DNA from: Kitasatospora viridis
Lineage (GTDB): Bacteria > Actinomycetota > Actinomycetes > Streptomycetales > Streptomycetaceae
Assembly: GCF_007829815.1 (NCBI RefSeq)
Contig: NZ_VIWT01000001.1
Span: 1,077,501 to 1,141,500 of the forward strand
Length of the DNA stretch: 64,000 nt
Direction of reading: 5' to 3'
Positions 1 to 8,988 of the stretch are shown in pieces; the first letter of the stretch is position 1, and every line of letters starts with the position of its first letter. The translations under genes were made by a program, and so were the position numbers. The notes beneath the pieces are model-generated. The model did no database searches. It was given only the letters and a program-made list of their open reading frames with translations, and was not told the DNA's origin.

Positions 1-953
1 GCGTCGACGGCGCGCTGGTACTGGTCGGCGCCGTGCACCATCGTGGTCAGTTCCTCGGCGAGGGCGCGCTGGGCCAGTCGGGCCTGCGGGCGCTCGGCGG
101 TCTCCCGCTCCAGCTCCTCGATCTCCTCGCGCGAGCGGAAGGAGAAGATGCGCAGGAAGTTGCTGATGTCCCCGTCGGTCGCGTTCAGCCAGAACTGGTA
201 GAAGGCGTAGGGCGTGGTCAGCTCGGGGTCGAGCCAGACGGTGCCGGACTCGGTCTTGCCGAACTTGGTGCCGTCCGCCTTGGTGATCAGCGGGGTGGCC
301 AGGGCGTGGGCGGACTTGCCGTCGGCCTTGCGGATCAGCTCGGTGCCGGCGGTCAGGTTGCCCCACTGGTCGCTGCCGCCGGTCTGCAAGGTGCAGCCGT
401 AGCGGCGGTTCAGCTCCAGGAAGTCCATGGCCTGGAGGATCTGGTAGCTGAACTCGGTGTAGCTGATGCCGGCGTCCGAGTTGAGGCGGCGGGCCACCGC
501 CTCCTTGGCGATCATGCTGTTGACCCGGAAGTACTTGCCGACGTCGCGCAGCAGGCCGATCGCGGACAGGCCGGAGGTCCAGTCGAGGTTGTTGACCAGG
601 CGGGCCGCGAACGGGCCGTCGAAGTCGAGGCACTTCTCGATCTGGCCGCGCAGCCGGTCGACCCAGCCGGCCACCACCTCGGGGTCGTTGAGCACCCGCT
701 CGGCGGTGGGCTTGGGGTCGCCGATCAGGCCGGTGGCGCCGCCGACCAGGCCGAGCGGGAAGTGGCCGGCCTGCTGGATCCGCCGCATGGTGAGCAGCTG
801 CACCAGGTTGCCGAGGTGCAGGCTCGGCGCCGTCGGGTCGAAGCCGCAATAGAACGTGACCGGGCCGTCCGCGAGCGCCTTGCGCAGAGCGTCCTCGTCG
901 GTGGAGAGGGCGATCAGCCCGCGCCACTTCAGCTCGTCGACGATGTCCGTCAC
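1..953 (-). CDS. tyrS: Tyrosyl-tRNA synthetase, 3' end cut by window edge
   Basis: Class I aminoacyl-tRNA synthetase that charges tRNA-Tyr in the cytoplasm. The reading frame encodes the N-terminal catalytic part, beginning [12 protein letters not shown]. It shows the class I signature variant HLGN after PTAPSL (HIGH equivalent), the tyrosine pocket stretch TGGSDQWGN, and KFGKT as the KMSKS equivalent. The C-terminal S4-like RNA-binding region lies beyond position 1. Two GTG starts are possible, 959 and 953. I chose 953 because [12 protein letters not shown] is the usual family start and its distance from the AAGGGAG ribosome site (970-964) is acceptable; 959 would add two residues. The glycosylase gene lies 74 bp upstream on the same strand and may be cotranscribed. 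Confidence 0.95.
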   Translation of the reverse strand, partial: MTDIVDELKWRGLIALSTDEDALRKALADGPVTFYCGFDPTAPSLHLGNLVQLLTMRRIQQAGHFPLGLVGGATGLIGDPKPTAERVLNDPEVVAGWVDRLRGQIEKCLDFDGPFAARLVNNLDWTSGLSAIGLLRDVGKYFRVNSMIAKEAVARRLNSDAGISYTEFSYQILQAMDFLELNRRYGCTLQTGGSDQWGNLTAGTELIRKADGKSAHALATPLITKADGTKFGKTESGTVWLDPELTTPYAFYQFWLNATDGDISNFLRIFSFRSREEIEELERETAERPQARLAQRALAEELTTMVHGADQYQRAVD

Positions 954-1027
954 GGTCACGGTTCTCCCTTGGTGAGGTCCGGGTGGTTACAGCCTGTCCG
1001 AGGGTACGCGTTCGGCGCCATCGACTT

Positions 1028-1663
1028 TCACTTGGACGTGCGGCGACGCGGGGTGTGGGCCTTGTAGGGGCTGACCGTCGGGTCGCCGTCGATCCAGAAC
1101 CGCCAGGGGGTGTCGACGGCGGTGGAGACGCCGGTGCGCGGGCCGGTGCGGATCAGCGCGGGTGCGGGCGGGGTGCCGGGGAGGAGCCGGAAGACCGGGC
1201 CGGTCACCACGTCCTCGCCGTCCTGGGCGCGGTCGATGCCGAGCGCGACGGCCAGCCGGGCCGGTCCCTGGGCGAGGTCGTACGGCCGCCGGCTGGTGCT
1301 GCGGCGCTTTCCGGCCAGTTCGGCTCCGGCGATCACCTGGCCGGCCCGCAGCAGCACTCCGCCCGGGTGCAGGGCCGGTCCGCAGACCATGTTCAGGCAG
1401 AAGTGCATGCCGTAGGTGAAGTACACGTAGGCGTGTCCGGGCGGGCCGAACATCACGGCGTTGCGCTCGGTGCGGCCGCGGTAGGCGTGCGAGGCCGGGT
1501 CGTCGGGGCCGGTGTAGGCCTCGACCTCGGTGAGCCGCAGCTCCACGGTGCCGGTGGGCATGGTGCAGCGCAGCGTGCGGCCGAGCAGCTCGGGGGCGAC
1601 CTCGGGGCTCGGGCGGTCGAAGAAGGCGCGGGGCAACGGGGTTTCGGACGCGTCGTCAGTCAC
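1028..1663 (-). CDS. DNA-3-methyladenine glycosylase (AAG/MPG family)
   Basis: Base-excision repair enzyme of the alkyladenine (AAG/MPG) glycosylase family, which removes alkylated purines such as 3-methyladenine. The 211-residue length is usual for bacterial members. Family motifs visible are ARELLG-like [10 protein letters not shown] near residue 25, the substrate-pocket stretch [20 protein letters not shown] around residues 44-63, [25 protein letters not shown], and [12 protein letters not shown] near residue 130. The Glu in EVEAY is the expected catalytic residue. The start is GTG at 1663, giving [10 protein letters not shown]. The gene is divergent from the HNH gene, with 128 bp between the two starts for promoters, and sits upstream of tyrS on the same strand. 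Confidence 0.93.
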   Translation of the reverse strand: MTDDASETPLPRAFFDRPSPEVAPELLGRTLRCTMPTGTVELRLTEVEAYTGPDDPASHAYRGRTERNAVMFGPPGHAYVYFTYGMHFCLNMVCGPALHPGGVLLRAGQVIAGAELAGKRRSTSRRPYDLAQGPARLAVALGIDRAQDGEDVVTGPVFRLLPGTPPAPALIRTGPRTGVSTAVDTPWRFWIDGDPTVSPYKAHTPRRRTSK

Positions 1664-1791
1664 GGGGTGAGCCTACGGAAGACCGCTGACAGGTACGGAG
1701 GGCGGCCGAAATTGCGTTGTCCGCTGGTGGGCCGCGGGGTCATTGTGGTCTGGTCCGCCGCGCGGGCGGCGGCTTGGGGAGGTGCCCGGAA

Positions 1792-2307
1792 GTGCGCAAC
1801 ACGCTGGTGCTGAATGCGAGTTACGAGCCGCTGTCGACGGTGTCGCTGCAGCGGGCGGTGGTCCTGGTGCTCCAGGACAAGGCCGAGGTCGAACAGGCCC
1901 ATCCGCTGCGGATGGTGCGGGCCACCGGTCTGTCGGTGCCGCTGCCGCGGGTGATCAGACTGCGGCGGTACGTCAGGGTGCCGTTCCGACAACAGGCCCC
2001 GTGGTCACGGCGGGGTGTGCTGGTGCGGGACCAGCACCTGTGCGCGTACTGCGGCCGGCGGGCCACCACGGTGGACCACCTGGTGCCGAAGTCGCGCGGT
2101 GGCGCGGACAGTTGGCTGAACACCGTGGCGGCCTGCGCGGAGGACAACCAGCGCAAGGCCGACCGCACGCCGGAGCAGGCCAAGATGGCGCTGCTGCGGC
2201 GCCCGTTCGAGCCCACCCCGCAGGCCTCGCTGATGCTGGCGCTGGGCCTGCGGGCCGGCGAGGCCGCGGAGCTGGCCCAGTGGCTGCCGCAGCCGGCGGC
2301 GGCCTGA
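1792..2307 (+). CDS. HNH endonuclease family protein
   Basis: Small HNH-fold protein of the type common in Streptomyces and other actinobacteria, starting VRNTLVLNASYEPLSTVSLQ. The C-terminal half has the nuclease core: CAYCGRRATTVDHLVPKSRGGADSWLN, i.e. a CxxC zinc pair, a DH catalytic pair and the final N. The second zinc pair expected further on is partly lost: only one Cys (AACAEDN) is seen where CxxC usually sits. The length is 171 residues. The GTG at 1792 was chosen because GGGGAGG at 1776-1782 sits nine bases upstream; an in-frame extension upstream to 1717 has no homology feel. The cellular role of this family is unknown. It is convergent with the next gene, with only 21 bp between the two stops. 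Confidence 0.88.
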   Translation: MRNTLVLNASYEPLSTVSLQRAVVLVLQDKAEVEQAHPLRMVRATGLSVPLPRVIRLRRYVRVPFRQQAPWSRRGVLVRDQHLCAYCGRRATTVDHLVPKSRGGADSWLNTVAACAEDNQRKADRTPEQAKMALLRRPFEPTPQASLMLALGLRAGEAAELAQWLPQPAAA

Positions 2308-2328
2308 GGGCGCCCGGGTCGGGCCCGG

Positions 2329-4134
2329 TCAGCCCTTGGCCTGGAAGGCGGTGGCGGTGCCGAAGTTGCTGGAGTGGGTCGGCACCACGACGACCTTGTC
2401 GGAGCCGATCATCAGTCGGCCGGAGCTGAGCAGTGAGCCGGTGGCGGGCGGGAAGTTGCCGCCCGCCGTCTCCTGGCCGCCGGCCAGCGCGAACCGGCTG
2501 AGGTGGGCCGGCTGGCCGACCCGCTCCTCGGTGGCCAGCACCAGCGAACCGTTGTCCAGGGCGACCGCGCGCACGCTGCCCTTCTCCGGGACCGGGGTCT
2601 GCCAGCTCGCCTTGCCGCTGGTCAGGTCGTAGGCCACCACGGTGGTCCGGCCGTCGCCGGTGGTCAGGGTGCTGACGGCGTCGTGGCCCTGGAAGAAGAT
2701 CGACGGCACCGGGTCGAAGGTGCCGGTGTCGGCGGCCAGCCGGCCGAGGTCGGAGACCACCGGGATGCCGGCCGTCGGGTTGCCGTTCTGGTCGAAGGAG
2801 AGCAGCTTCGCGTCGGTCGGCTGGTCGCCGGTGGTGAGCACCGCGACCGGGTCGGCGGAGAGCACGGTGGCGGTCTTCGGCGGGCCGTCCAGGCCGTGCG
2901 CCCAGAGCTGCTTGCCGTCGGCGGTGGCCAGCGCGACCATCTGGTCGCCCGGGTTGCTGTCGGCGCAGCTGGCGTGCACCAGCACGGTGCCGGGGCCGGC
3001 GCCGCCGGACAGGGTGCAGTACTTGCCGGGACCGGCGTACTGCCACAGGTCCTTGCCGTCGGCCGCGGCCCAGGCCGCGACGTGGTCGTCGGCGACCGCG
3101 ATCACCTTGTCGTCCAGCACGCTGACGTGGGCGGCGTACGGGTTGGTGGTGGTGGAGAGCTGCTTGGTCCAGGCGGCCTTGCCGGTCTTGGTGTCCACGA
3201 GGACCAGCGTGCTGCAGGGGGTCTTCGGATCGGCGGCGGGGCGGAACAGCACGCCGCCCAGGCCCGCCGAGTTGACGGTGGGTGAGAGGCCGCAGGGGAC
3301 GGCGCCCTGGGCGGGGGCGTCCAGGCTCCAGGTGGGCTTGCCGCCGGCCAGGTCGTAGGCGTGCACGCCGCTGCTGTCGGCCCGGACCACCGCGTCGGCG
3401 AGCAGCCAGCTGCCGGTCAGGGTGTCGTCGGTGCCCGGCTGCGGCGCGGCGGCCGGCTGGGCGTTCCAGATCCGGGTGTGCGCGACGGCGAAGCCGGTGT
3501 CGCTGCTGGGCGGGGCGGCCGCCGCGCTGTGGTGGCCGTCGCCGCCGCTGGTGGCGACCACGCCGGCGGTGATCAGCACGCCGAGTGCGGCTATTCCGGC
3601 GGCGCCGCGGATCAGCAGGGCGCGCTTGTCGGGGGTGCCGTCGGTGCTGAGCAGGGCGGCCTTGGCCTTGTCCAGGAAGGAGCCGCCGGAGCCGCCCGAA
3701 CCGCCCGAACCGCTGGAGCCGCCGCGGCGGGACCGGGTGGGCGGTGCGGCGGCGGGCTCGACAGCGGGCTCAGCGGTGGGGTCCTCGGCGGCGGCGGTCT
3801 CCCCGACAGCGGGCGGCACGGGGGGCACCGGGGGCATCGTCTCGGTCGGCGCCGCGTAGAACTCCTGGTAGCCGGTGGAGTCCTGGTAGTGCGTCGGGTC
3901 CTGGTAGGCCGCGGGCTCCTGGTAGCCGCCCGGGCCCTGCTGGTACTCGACGGCGGCCTGGAACCCCTGCTCCTGGTAGCCCTGCTCCTGGTGGCCCTGT
4001 TCCTGGTAGGCGGTCCAGTCCCAGTTCTGCTGGTTCGGGTCCTGGTAGTGCTGCTGCTGCGGGTCCTGGTAGGGCGGCTGCTGAGGGTCGGTGGGATACC
4101 ACGAGTGCTGCTGTTCGTATCCGTCCTGACTCAT
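2329..4134 (-). CDS. Membrane-anchored PQQ-like beta-propeller protein with Tyr/Gln-rich cytoplasmic tail
   Basis: A 601-residue single-pass membrane protein. Residues 1-110 are low-complexity, built of repeated YQDP/YQEQG units, then a Pro/Ala-rich part and a basic RSRRGG stretch followed by a Gly/Ser run. One membrane segment follows around residues 185-205 (ALLIRGAAGIAALGVLITAG). The remaining ~390 residues, expected outside the cell, contain PQQ-propeller blades with motifs such as GGKPTWSLD, TGKAAWTKQL, DGKDLWQYAG, DGKQLWAHGLD and SGKASWQTPV. No catalytic residues are evident; this family usually acts as a binding or scaffold module. ATG 4134 (MSQDGYEQQ) is preferred over the in-frame GTG at 4158 because the GGGA ribosome site lies directly upstream of it, though spacing is short. 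Function unknown. Confidence 0.85.
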   Translation of the reverse strand: MSQDGYEQQHSWYPTDPQQPPYQDPQQQHYQDPNQQNWDWTAYQEQGHQEQGYQEQGFQAAVEYQQGPGGYQEPAAYQDPTHYQDSTGYQEFYAAPTETMPPVPPVPPAVGETAAAEDPTAEPAVEPAAAPPTRSRRGGSSGSGGSGGSGGSFLDKAKAALLSTDGTPDKRALLIRGAAGIAALGVLITAGVVATSGGDGHHSAAAAPPSSDTGFAVAHTRIWNAQPAAAPQPGTDDTLTGSWLLADAVVRADSSGVHAYDLAGGKPTWSLDAPAQGAVPCGLSPTVNSAGLGGVLFRPAADPKTPCSTLVLVDTKTGKAAWTKQLSTTTNPYAAHVSVLDDKVIAVADDHVAAWAAADGKDLWQYAGPGKYCTLSGGAGPGTVLVHASCADSNPGDQMVALATADGKQLWAHGLDGPPKTATVLSADPVAVLTTGDQPTDAKLLSFDQNGNPTAGIPVVSDLGRLAADTGTFDPVPSIFFQGHDAVSTLTTGDGRTTVVAYDLTSGKASWQTPVPEKGSVRAVALDNGSLVLATEERVGQPAHLSRFALAGGQETAGGNFPPATGSLLSSGRLMIGSDKVVVVPTHSSNFGTATAFQAKG

Positions 4135-4198
4135 GGGTTCCCGTTCGTCCGACTGCACAGTGCAGCCGCCAGCATCTCATGCCGCCCGGCGGGGCCGG

Positions 4199-4501
4199 TC
4201 AGACGCCGTCGAACGCCTGGTCGATCAGGGCCGCCAGCTGGAAGTCCAGGCTGGTCAGACCGCCCGCGCTGTGCGTGGACAGGACGAAGGTGAGGGTCCG
4301 CCAGCGGATGTCGATGTCCGGGTGGTGGTCCAGCCGCTCGGCCTGCTCGGCCACCGCGACCACCACCCGGATCGCGGCGGGGAAGTCGGCCGCCTCGGCG
4401 GTCCGGCTGATCGAGTCACCGATGCCGGCCCGCCGCCAGTGCGGCAGTTCGGCCAGAGCCGTGGCGATCTCCGCCTCCGTGAGGAGGGTTCTGCTGCTCA
4501 T
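4199..4501 (-). CDS. 4a-hydroxytetrahydrobiopterin dehydratase (PCD/DCoH family)
   Basis: Pterin-4a-carbinolamine dehydratase, which recycles hydroxylated tetrahydropterin after aromatic amino-acid hydroxylation. The protein is 100 residues, the usual length. The signature HHPDIDIRWRTLTFVLSTHSAGGLTSLD (residues about 57-85) contains the two active-site histidines (HHP) and the third His in THSAGGLT. No aromatic amino-acid hydroxylase gene is visible in the window, so the physiological partner is unknown. The gene stands 64 bp downstream of the PQQ-propeller gene start on the same strand and may be transcribed independently or upstream of it. Confidence 0.92.
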   Translation of the reverse strand: MSSRTLLTEAEIATALAELPHWRRAGIGDSISRTAEAADFPAAIRVVVAVAEQAERLDHHPDIDIRWRTLTFVLSTHSAGGLTSLDFQLAALIDQAFDGV

Positions 4502-4631
4502 CGGCGCGCTCCCGGTCCACCTGGTCGCTGGGCCGCCCCCGGTGGGGACGGTTCCTCAACGCCGAGCCTACCGGGCCGGGAGCGGCGCCTGACGGAGGGT
4601 CAGCCAGCGCGTCTCGACCGGTCCGCGCCGG

Positions 4632-5390
4632 TCAGGCGGCCAGCAGCTTGACCACGGCGACCAGGCCGACCAGCACGATCAGGCCGCGCAGCGCGACCGG
4701 GGGCAGCCGCCGCCCGATCTTGGCGCCGAGCAGCCCGCCGCCGGCCGAGCCGATCGCGATCAGCAGCGCGACCAGCCAGTCGATGTGCGTGGTGAACATG
4801 AAGAAGACCGCGGCGACGCCGTTGACGAGCAGCGCCAGCACGTTCTTGACCGCGTTCATCCGCTGCAGGTCGTCGCGGAGCAGCATGCCCATCAGGGCCA
4901 GCAGCAGCACGCCCTGGGCGGCGCCGAAGTAGCCGCCGTAGATGCCGGTCAGGAAGACCCCGGCGACCAGCAGCGGGCTGCCGTCGGGGTGGCTGGTCCG
5001 GCCGCCGCGGGCGGCGACCGCCCGGGCCACCCTGGGCTGGATCACCACCAGCACCAGGGCGAGCAGGATCAGCACCGGCACGATCGCGGTGAAGGCCGAG
5101 CTGGGCAGCCGGGTGAGCAGCACCGCCCCGATCAGGCCGCCGGCCAGCGAGGCCAGTCCGAGCCGGACCAGCCGGCCGCGCTGGTCGGCGAGTTCGCGGC
5201 GGTAGCCGATCGCCCCGCTGACCGAGCCCGGGACCAGCCCGAGGGTGTTGGACACGTTGGCGGTGACCGGCGGCACGCCGAGTGCGAGCAGGACCGGGAA
5301 CGTGATCAGCGTTCCCGAGCCCACGATCACGTTGATGGTGCCCGCACCGGCACCGGCGGCCAGCACCGCGAGTGCTTCCCATGGCGTCAT
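4632..5390 (-). CDS. TSUP-family permease (sulfite exporter TauE/SafE)
   Basis: Integral membrane protein of the TSUP (TauE/SafE) family, about 252 residues with around seven or eight hydrophobic helices. The first half has the family hallmark AGAGAGTINVIVGSGTLITFPVLLALGVPPVTANVSNTLGLVPG, and a second related repeat LLVAGVFLTGIYGGYFGAAQGVLLLALMGM follows near residue 150. Family members move organosulfur or sulfite-like anions or simple sulfur compounds; the substrate here cannot be read from sequence. ATG 5390 (MTPWEALAVLAAG) was chosen over an upstream in-frame start at 5444 because it places the first membrane helix at the N-terminus and has AGGGA upstream. Confidence 0.88.
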   Translation of the reverse strand: MTPWEALAVLAAGAGAGTINVIVGSGTLITFPVLLALGVPPVTANVSNTLGLVPGSVSGAIGYRRELADQRGRLVRLGLASLAGGLIGAVLLTRLPSSAFTAIVPVLILLALVLVVIQPRVARAVAARGGRTSHPDGSPLLVAGVFLTGIYGGYFGAAQGVLLLALMGMLLRDDLQRMNAVKNVLALLVNGVAAVFFMFTTHIDWLVALLIAIGSAGGGLLGAKIGRRLPPVALRGLIVLVGLVAVVKLLAA

Positions 5391-5546
5391 GGAGTTCGTC
5401 CCTACTGTTCGCGTGTCCGCCCCGAGGTGTCGGTGGCGGCGCACGCGATCATTCCGGAGAACGGGGCGGGCGCCCAGTGCCTTCCAGGATCAGAGACGTC
5501 AGGATCAGAGACGTCAGGATCGGCTGGAAGGCCCGGGACGGCGACG

Positions 5547-6617
5547 TCACTCGGGGTCGATCTTCGGGTACTCCCGGGTCGGGTTGACCCGCGGCCGGGT
5601 GGCGCCGGAGTCGTCGGTGTCCAGCGGGCGCGGGCCGTTGGCCGAGCCGACCGGGCGCGGCACGCCGCCCTCGCCGACGGCCGGCTTGGTCAGGTCCGGG
5701 CCGGCCACGGGCACGGGCGCGGCGACCGGGCCGCCGCCGCCCTGGCCGGTGAGCCCGCCGAAGGCGCCGCCCAGGCCCTTGAGCGCGTCGCCGACCTCGC
5801 TGGGGATGATCCAGAGCTTGTTGGCGTCGCCCTTGGCCAGCTCGGGCAGGGTCTGCAGGTACTGGTAGGCGAGCAGCTTCTGGTCGGCGTCGCCCTCGTG
5901 GATCGCCTCGAAGACGGTGCGGATCGCGGCGGCCTCACCGTCGGCGCGCAGCACGGCGGCCTGGGCCTCGCCCTCGGCGCTGAGCACGGCGGCCTGCTTC
6001 TCGCCCTCGGCCCGCAGGATCGCGGCCTGCCGAGCGCCCTCGGCGTTGAGCACGGCGGCGCGCTTGTCCCGCTCGGCGCGCATCTGCTTCTCCATCGAGT
6101 CCTGGATCGAGGTCGGCGGCTCGATGGCCTTCAGCTCGACCCGGTTGACCCGGATGCCCCAGCGGCCGGTGGCCTCGTCCAGCACGCCGCGCAGGCCGGC
6201 GTTGATCACCTCGCGGGAGGTGAGGGTGGATTCGAGGTCCATCGAGCCGATGATGTTGCGCAGGGTGGTGACGGTGAGCTGCTCGATCGCCTGGATGAAG
6301 GAGGCCACCTCGTAGGTGGCGGCCCGGGCGTCGGTGACCTGGTAGTAGATGACGGTGTCGATGTTCACCACCAGGTTGTCCTGGGTGATCACCGGCTGGG
6401 GCGGGAACGGGACGACCTGCTCGCGCAGGTCGATCCGGTTGCGGATGGTGTCCACGAAGGGCACCACGATGTTCAGCCCGGCGTTCAGCGTGCGGGTGTA
6501 GCGGCCGAAGCGCTCCACGATCGCGGCGCTGCCCTGCGGGATCACCTGGATCGTCCGGATCAGTGCGAGGAGTGCCAGCACCACCAGGACGATCAGCACG
6601 ATGAGGACGGGTTCCAC
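5547..6617 (-). CDS. SPFH/Band 7 (stomatin-like, QmcA-type) membrane protein
   Basis: Stomatin/prohibitin-type scaffold protein anchored in the cytoplasmic membrane and thought to organise membrane microdomains. An N-terminal hydrophobic segment (about residues 2-22) is followed by the SPFH core, VIPQGSAAIVERFGRYTRTLNAGLNIVVPFVD through VEFK-like ELKAIEPP (residues 24-195). A helical stretch with repeated AEGxxQAAxL units (about 200-250) forms the expected oligomerising coiled coil, and a Pro/Gly-rich tail ends the 356-residue protein. GTG 6617 is used because GGGGAG ends five bases upstream; a TTG at 6635 overlaps that ribosome site. The NfeD gene lies 40 bp upstream on the same strand, the pairing usual for this family. 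Confidence 0.93.
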   Translation of the reverse strand: MEPVLIVLIVLVVLALLALIRTIQVIPQGSAAIVERFGRYTRTLNAGLNIVVPFVDTIRNRIDLREQVVPFPPQPVITQDNLVVNIDTVIYYQVTDARAATYEVASFIQAIEQLTVTTLRNIIGSMDLESTLTSREVINAGLRGVLDEATGRWGIRVNRVELKAIEPPTSIQDSMEKQMRAERDKRAAVLNAEGARQAAILRAEGEKQAAVLSAEGEAQAAVLRADGEAAAIRTVFEAIHEGDADQKLLAYQYLQTLPELAKGDANKLWIIPSEVGDALKGLGGAFGGLTGQGGGGPVAAPVPVAGPDLTKPAVGEGGVPRPVGSANGPRPLDTDDSGATRPRVNPTREYPKIDPE

Positions 6618-6657
6618 GGTGTCTCCCCTGGACAACAGGACAACTCTGACGACTGGT

Positions 6658-7080
6658 CTAGTCGACCAGGGCGGTGGCGCCCTGGATTTCGATCACATCC
6701 ACCTGCTGGCCCGGCTCGTAGACCCGGTCGGGGTGCAGCGCGCGCGCCGACCAGATCTCGCCGTTCAGCTTGATCCGCCCGTCCAGTCCGTCGACCCGTT
6801 CCTGGACCACGGCCCTGGCTCCCACCAGCGCCTCGATCCCCATCCGGACCTGCGGTCCGCGGTTCAGCCGGCGGTAGGCCAAGGGCCGGACCACCGCCAG
6901 CAGGGCGACCGAGACCACCAGGAAGCCGGCGAACTGCCAGACCGCGCCCGCGCCGAGCCCGGCCACCGCGGCGGCGACCGCAGCGCCGACCGCGAACATG
7001 CCGAACTCCGGCAGTGCGGTCGCCACCAGCGGCACGCAGAACACCACGGCACCCAGCAGCCACCACACCCAGCTGTCCAC
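6658..7080 (-). CDS. NfeD family protein
   Basis: Short NfeD-type protein, 140 residues, the partner of SPFH/stomatin proteins. Two to three membrane helices occupy residues 3-65 (WVWWLLGAVVFCVPLVATAL; GMFAVGAAVAAAVAGLGAG; FAGFLVVSVALLAVV). The C-terminal OB-fold domain has the family features GARAVVQERVDGLDGRIKLNGEIWSARA and the closing GQQVDVIEIQGATALVD. There is no serine-protease domain, so this is the short form. Start GTG 7080 follows AGGATGGGG. It precedes the SPFH gene with a 40-bp gap and the two probably form an operon. Confidence 0.92.
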   Translation of the reverse strand: MDSWVWWLLGAVVFCVPLVATALPEFGMFAVGAAVAAAVAGLGAGAVWQFAGFLVVSVALLAVVRPLAYRRLNRGPQVRMGIEALVGARAVVQERVDGLDGRIKLNGEIWSARALHPDRVYEPGQQVDVIEIQGATALVD

Positions 7081-7189
7081 GGCCCCATCCTAGGGAGGAA
7101 ACGACGTCCGGTGTGGTGGCTTCCCGCAGGTGGACGGCCGGAAACCGGCCAGCCGTACGGCATCCGACTGCGCATCAGGTCCCGGACGG

Positions 7190-7981
7190 TCAGCCGAGCG
7201 GCAGGCCCTGGGCCGACCAGCGGTCGCCGTGGCGCTCCAGGGTGAGCGGCAGGCCGAAGCAGAGAGACAGGTTGCGGGCGGTCAGCTCGGTGTCGATCGG
7301 GCCGGCGGTCAGCACCTTTCCCTGACGGATCATCAGCACGTGGGTGAAGCCGGGGGCGATCTCCTCCACGTGGTGGGTGACCATGGCCATCGCGGGGGCG
7401 TTCGAGTCCTGGGCCAGCGCGCCGAGCCGGCGCACCAGGTCCTCCCGGCCGCCGAGGTCGAGGCCGGCGGCGGGCTCGTCGAGCAGCAGCAGCTCGGGGT
7501 CGGTCATCAGGGCGCGGGCGATCAGGGTGCGCTTGCGCTCGCCCTCGGAGAGGGTGCCGAACTGGCGCGGCTCGTAACCGCCCATGCCCAGGCGGTCGAG
7601 CAGCAGCCGGGCGCGGGACTCGTCGAGCGCCTCGTACTCCTCCTGCCAGGTGGCGGTCATGCCGTAGGCGGCGGTGAGCACCGTCTGCAGCACGGTCTGC
7701 TCGCGCGGGATCCGGTCCAGCAGCGAGACGCCGGCCAGGCCGATCCGCTGGCGCAGTTCGAAGACGTCGACGGAGCCGATCTTCTCGCCGAGCACGGCGG
7801 CGGTGCCGCTGGTCGGGTGCAGGTAGCTGCTGGCGACCTGGAGCAGGGTGGTCTTGCCGGCGCCGTTCGGGCCCAGGACCACCCAGCGCTCGCCCTCGGC
7901 CACCGACCAGGAGACCTGGCTGATCAGCGCGCGGCCATCCCGGACCACGGAAACGTCAACCAGCTCCAGCACGTCGCTCAT
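7190..7981 (-). CDS. ABC transporter ATP-binding protein
   Basis: Stand-alone nucleotide-binding subunit of 263 residues. It shows Walker A GPNGAGKTT, a modified signature LSEGERKR in place of LSGGQ, Walker B LLLLDEPAAGLDLGG and the H-loop MVTHHVEEI. The order and the SEGE(R)K(R) signature resemble the ModF/YlmA-like or molybdate-type and PhrA-like single ATPases. No permease gene is adjacent, so the transported substrate, if any, is unknown. ATG 7981 (MSDVLELVDVSVV) follows GGAAGGC and lies at the natural N-terminus of the domain; the longer in-frame extension to 8185 overlaps the divergent gene and is not supported. Confidence 0.9.
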   Translation of the reverse strand: MSDVLELVDVSVVRDGRALISQVSWSVAEGERWVVLGPNGAGKTTLLQVASSYLHPTSGTAAVLGEKIGSVDVFELRQRIGLAGVSLLDRIPREQTVLQTVLTAAYGMTATWQEEYEALDESRARLLLDRLGMGGYEPRQFGTLSEGERKRTLIARALMTDPELLLLDEPAAGLDLGGREDLVRRLGALAQDSNAPAMAMVTHHVEEIAPGFTHVLMIRQGKVLTAGPIDTELTARNLSLCFGLPLTLERHGDRWSAQGLPLG

Positions 7982-8165
7982 GCCTCTGCCTTCCCCAACT
8001 TCGGATGCCACTCGTGTCGACAAGTCGGTGCGGCCGGGCAGCCTACTCCGCCCGTCCGGTAGGCGGGGAGGGAGCAGCGGCCGCGGGCGCGGCCGGGCGG
8101 CTGCCGACGCAGCACAGGGCAAACCTACGCCACGCAGGTGGCCGCCTTGTCCGTAGGCTGGCGGG

Positions 8166-8966
8166 ATGCCACTGACTCCTGCCACTCCCGACTACTTCGC
8201 CGAGCCGCGCTCGGCCCGGTTGACCGCCTGGGGCAGCTCCCTGCTGGCCGGCCACGCCCCGCCGGACCACGTGGTGGAGGAGGTGGTGGGGAGTGACGAA
8301 CGGCACCGGGTGACCGGGCTGCCCGGCGACGCCGAGGGCGAGCAGCACGCGTTGAGCTGGGCGCTCGGGCGGCTGCGGGTGCTGGGCGCGAAGGGGCTGC
8401 GGCTGGCGCTGCCGAGCGAGGGGCACCCGCTCGGCCTGACCGGTCCGGCGGCCTTCAACGCGGCCGCACTGGAGGCCGGCGAGGCGGTGCTGGCGGTCGG
8501 CCTGGCCGTCGGCCTGGTGCCCGAGGTGGAGGCGTACGGCCCGCCCGGCGACCAGGCGGTGACGGTGCTCTGGCGCTGCGCCGAGGTGCGCGAGGCACCG
8601 CCGGCCGACGTGCCCTCGCTGTACGAGGCGGAGCGGGAGCTGGCGGACGGGCTGCGCGAGGCCACCGCGATGCTCGCCCGGCTGGACGTGGCCGGGGCCG
8701 GGCCGGAGGCGCTGCGGGCGCTGGAGCAGTACCGCCGGCGCGGGCACAGCAAGGTGCTGGCGCCGGGCTACCCGCCCCGGGCGGTGCGGGTGCTGGAGTC
8801 GGCCCGCCAGGTGTCGGCGCTGCTGGCGATCGCGGCCGGCGGCCACGGCGCGGCGGTCAGCGCCGGCGAGATGGCGGCCCGCTCGGCCGCGCTGGCCCCC
8901 CTGCGCCGGACCGCCCGGCGGGCCCAGGTGGCCGCCTACAACGCGCTGGTGGACGAGCCGGCCTGA
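8166..8966 (+). CDS. Conserved hypothetical actinobacterial protein
   Basis: A 266-residue soluble protein of unknown function, starting MPLTPATPDYFAEPRSARLTAWGSSLLAG. It is Ala/Leu/Glu-rich with long predicted helices, no signal peptide and no membrane segment. A middle part LVPEVEAYGPPGDQAVTVLWRCAEV may be a beta strand pair. I do not recognise catalytic motifs. Codon third positions are strongly G/C throughout, supporting it as a real gene. It is divergent from the ABC ATPase (184 bp between starts) and convergent with the response regulator (22 bp between stops). Confidence 0.75.
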   Translation: MPLTPATPDYFAEPRSARLTAWGSSLLAGHAPPDHVVEEVVGSDERHRVTGLPGDAEGEQHALSWALGRLRVLGAKGLRLALPSEGHPLGLTGPAAFNAAALEAGEAVLAVGLAVGLVPEVEAYGPPGDQAVTVLWRCAEVREAPPADVPSLYEAERELADGLREATAMLARLDVAGAGPEALRALEQYRRRGHSKVLAPGYPPRAVRVLESARQVSALLAIAAGGHGAAVSAGEMAARSAALAPLRRTARRAQVAAYNALVDEPA

Positions 8967-8988
8967 TCCCCCGCCACCCGGCGGTCCG

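Noticed and set aside
2311..2328. Short GC stem-loop between convergent HNH and PQQ-propeller genes (CCGGG/CCCGG).
   Set aside because: Only five base pairs; common by chance at this GC content.
7982..8185. Longer N-terminus for the ABC ATPase.
   Set aside because: It overlaps the divergent gene, is Arg/Pro/Ala-rich and lies upstream of a good ribosome site for ATG 7981.
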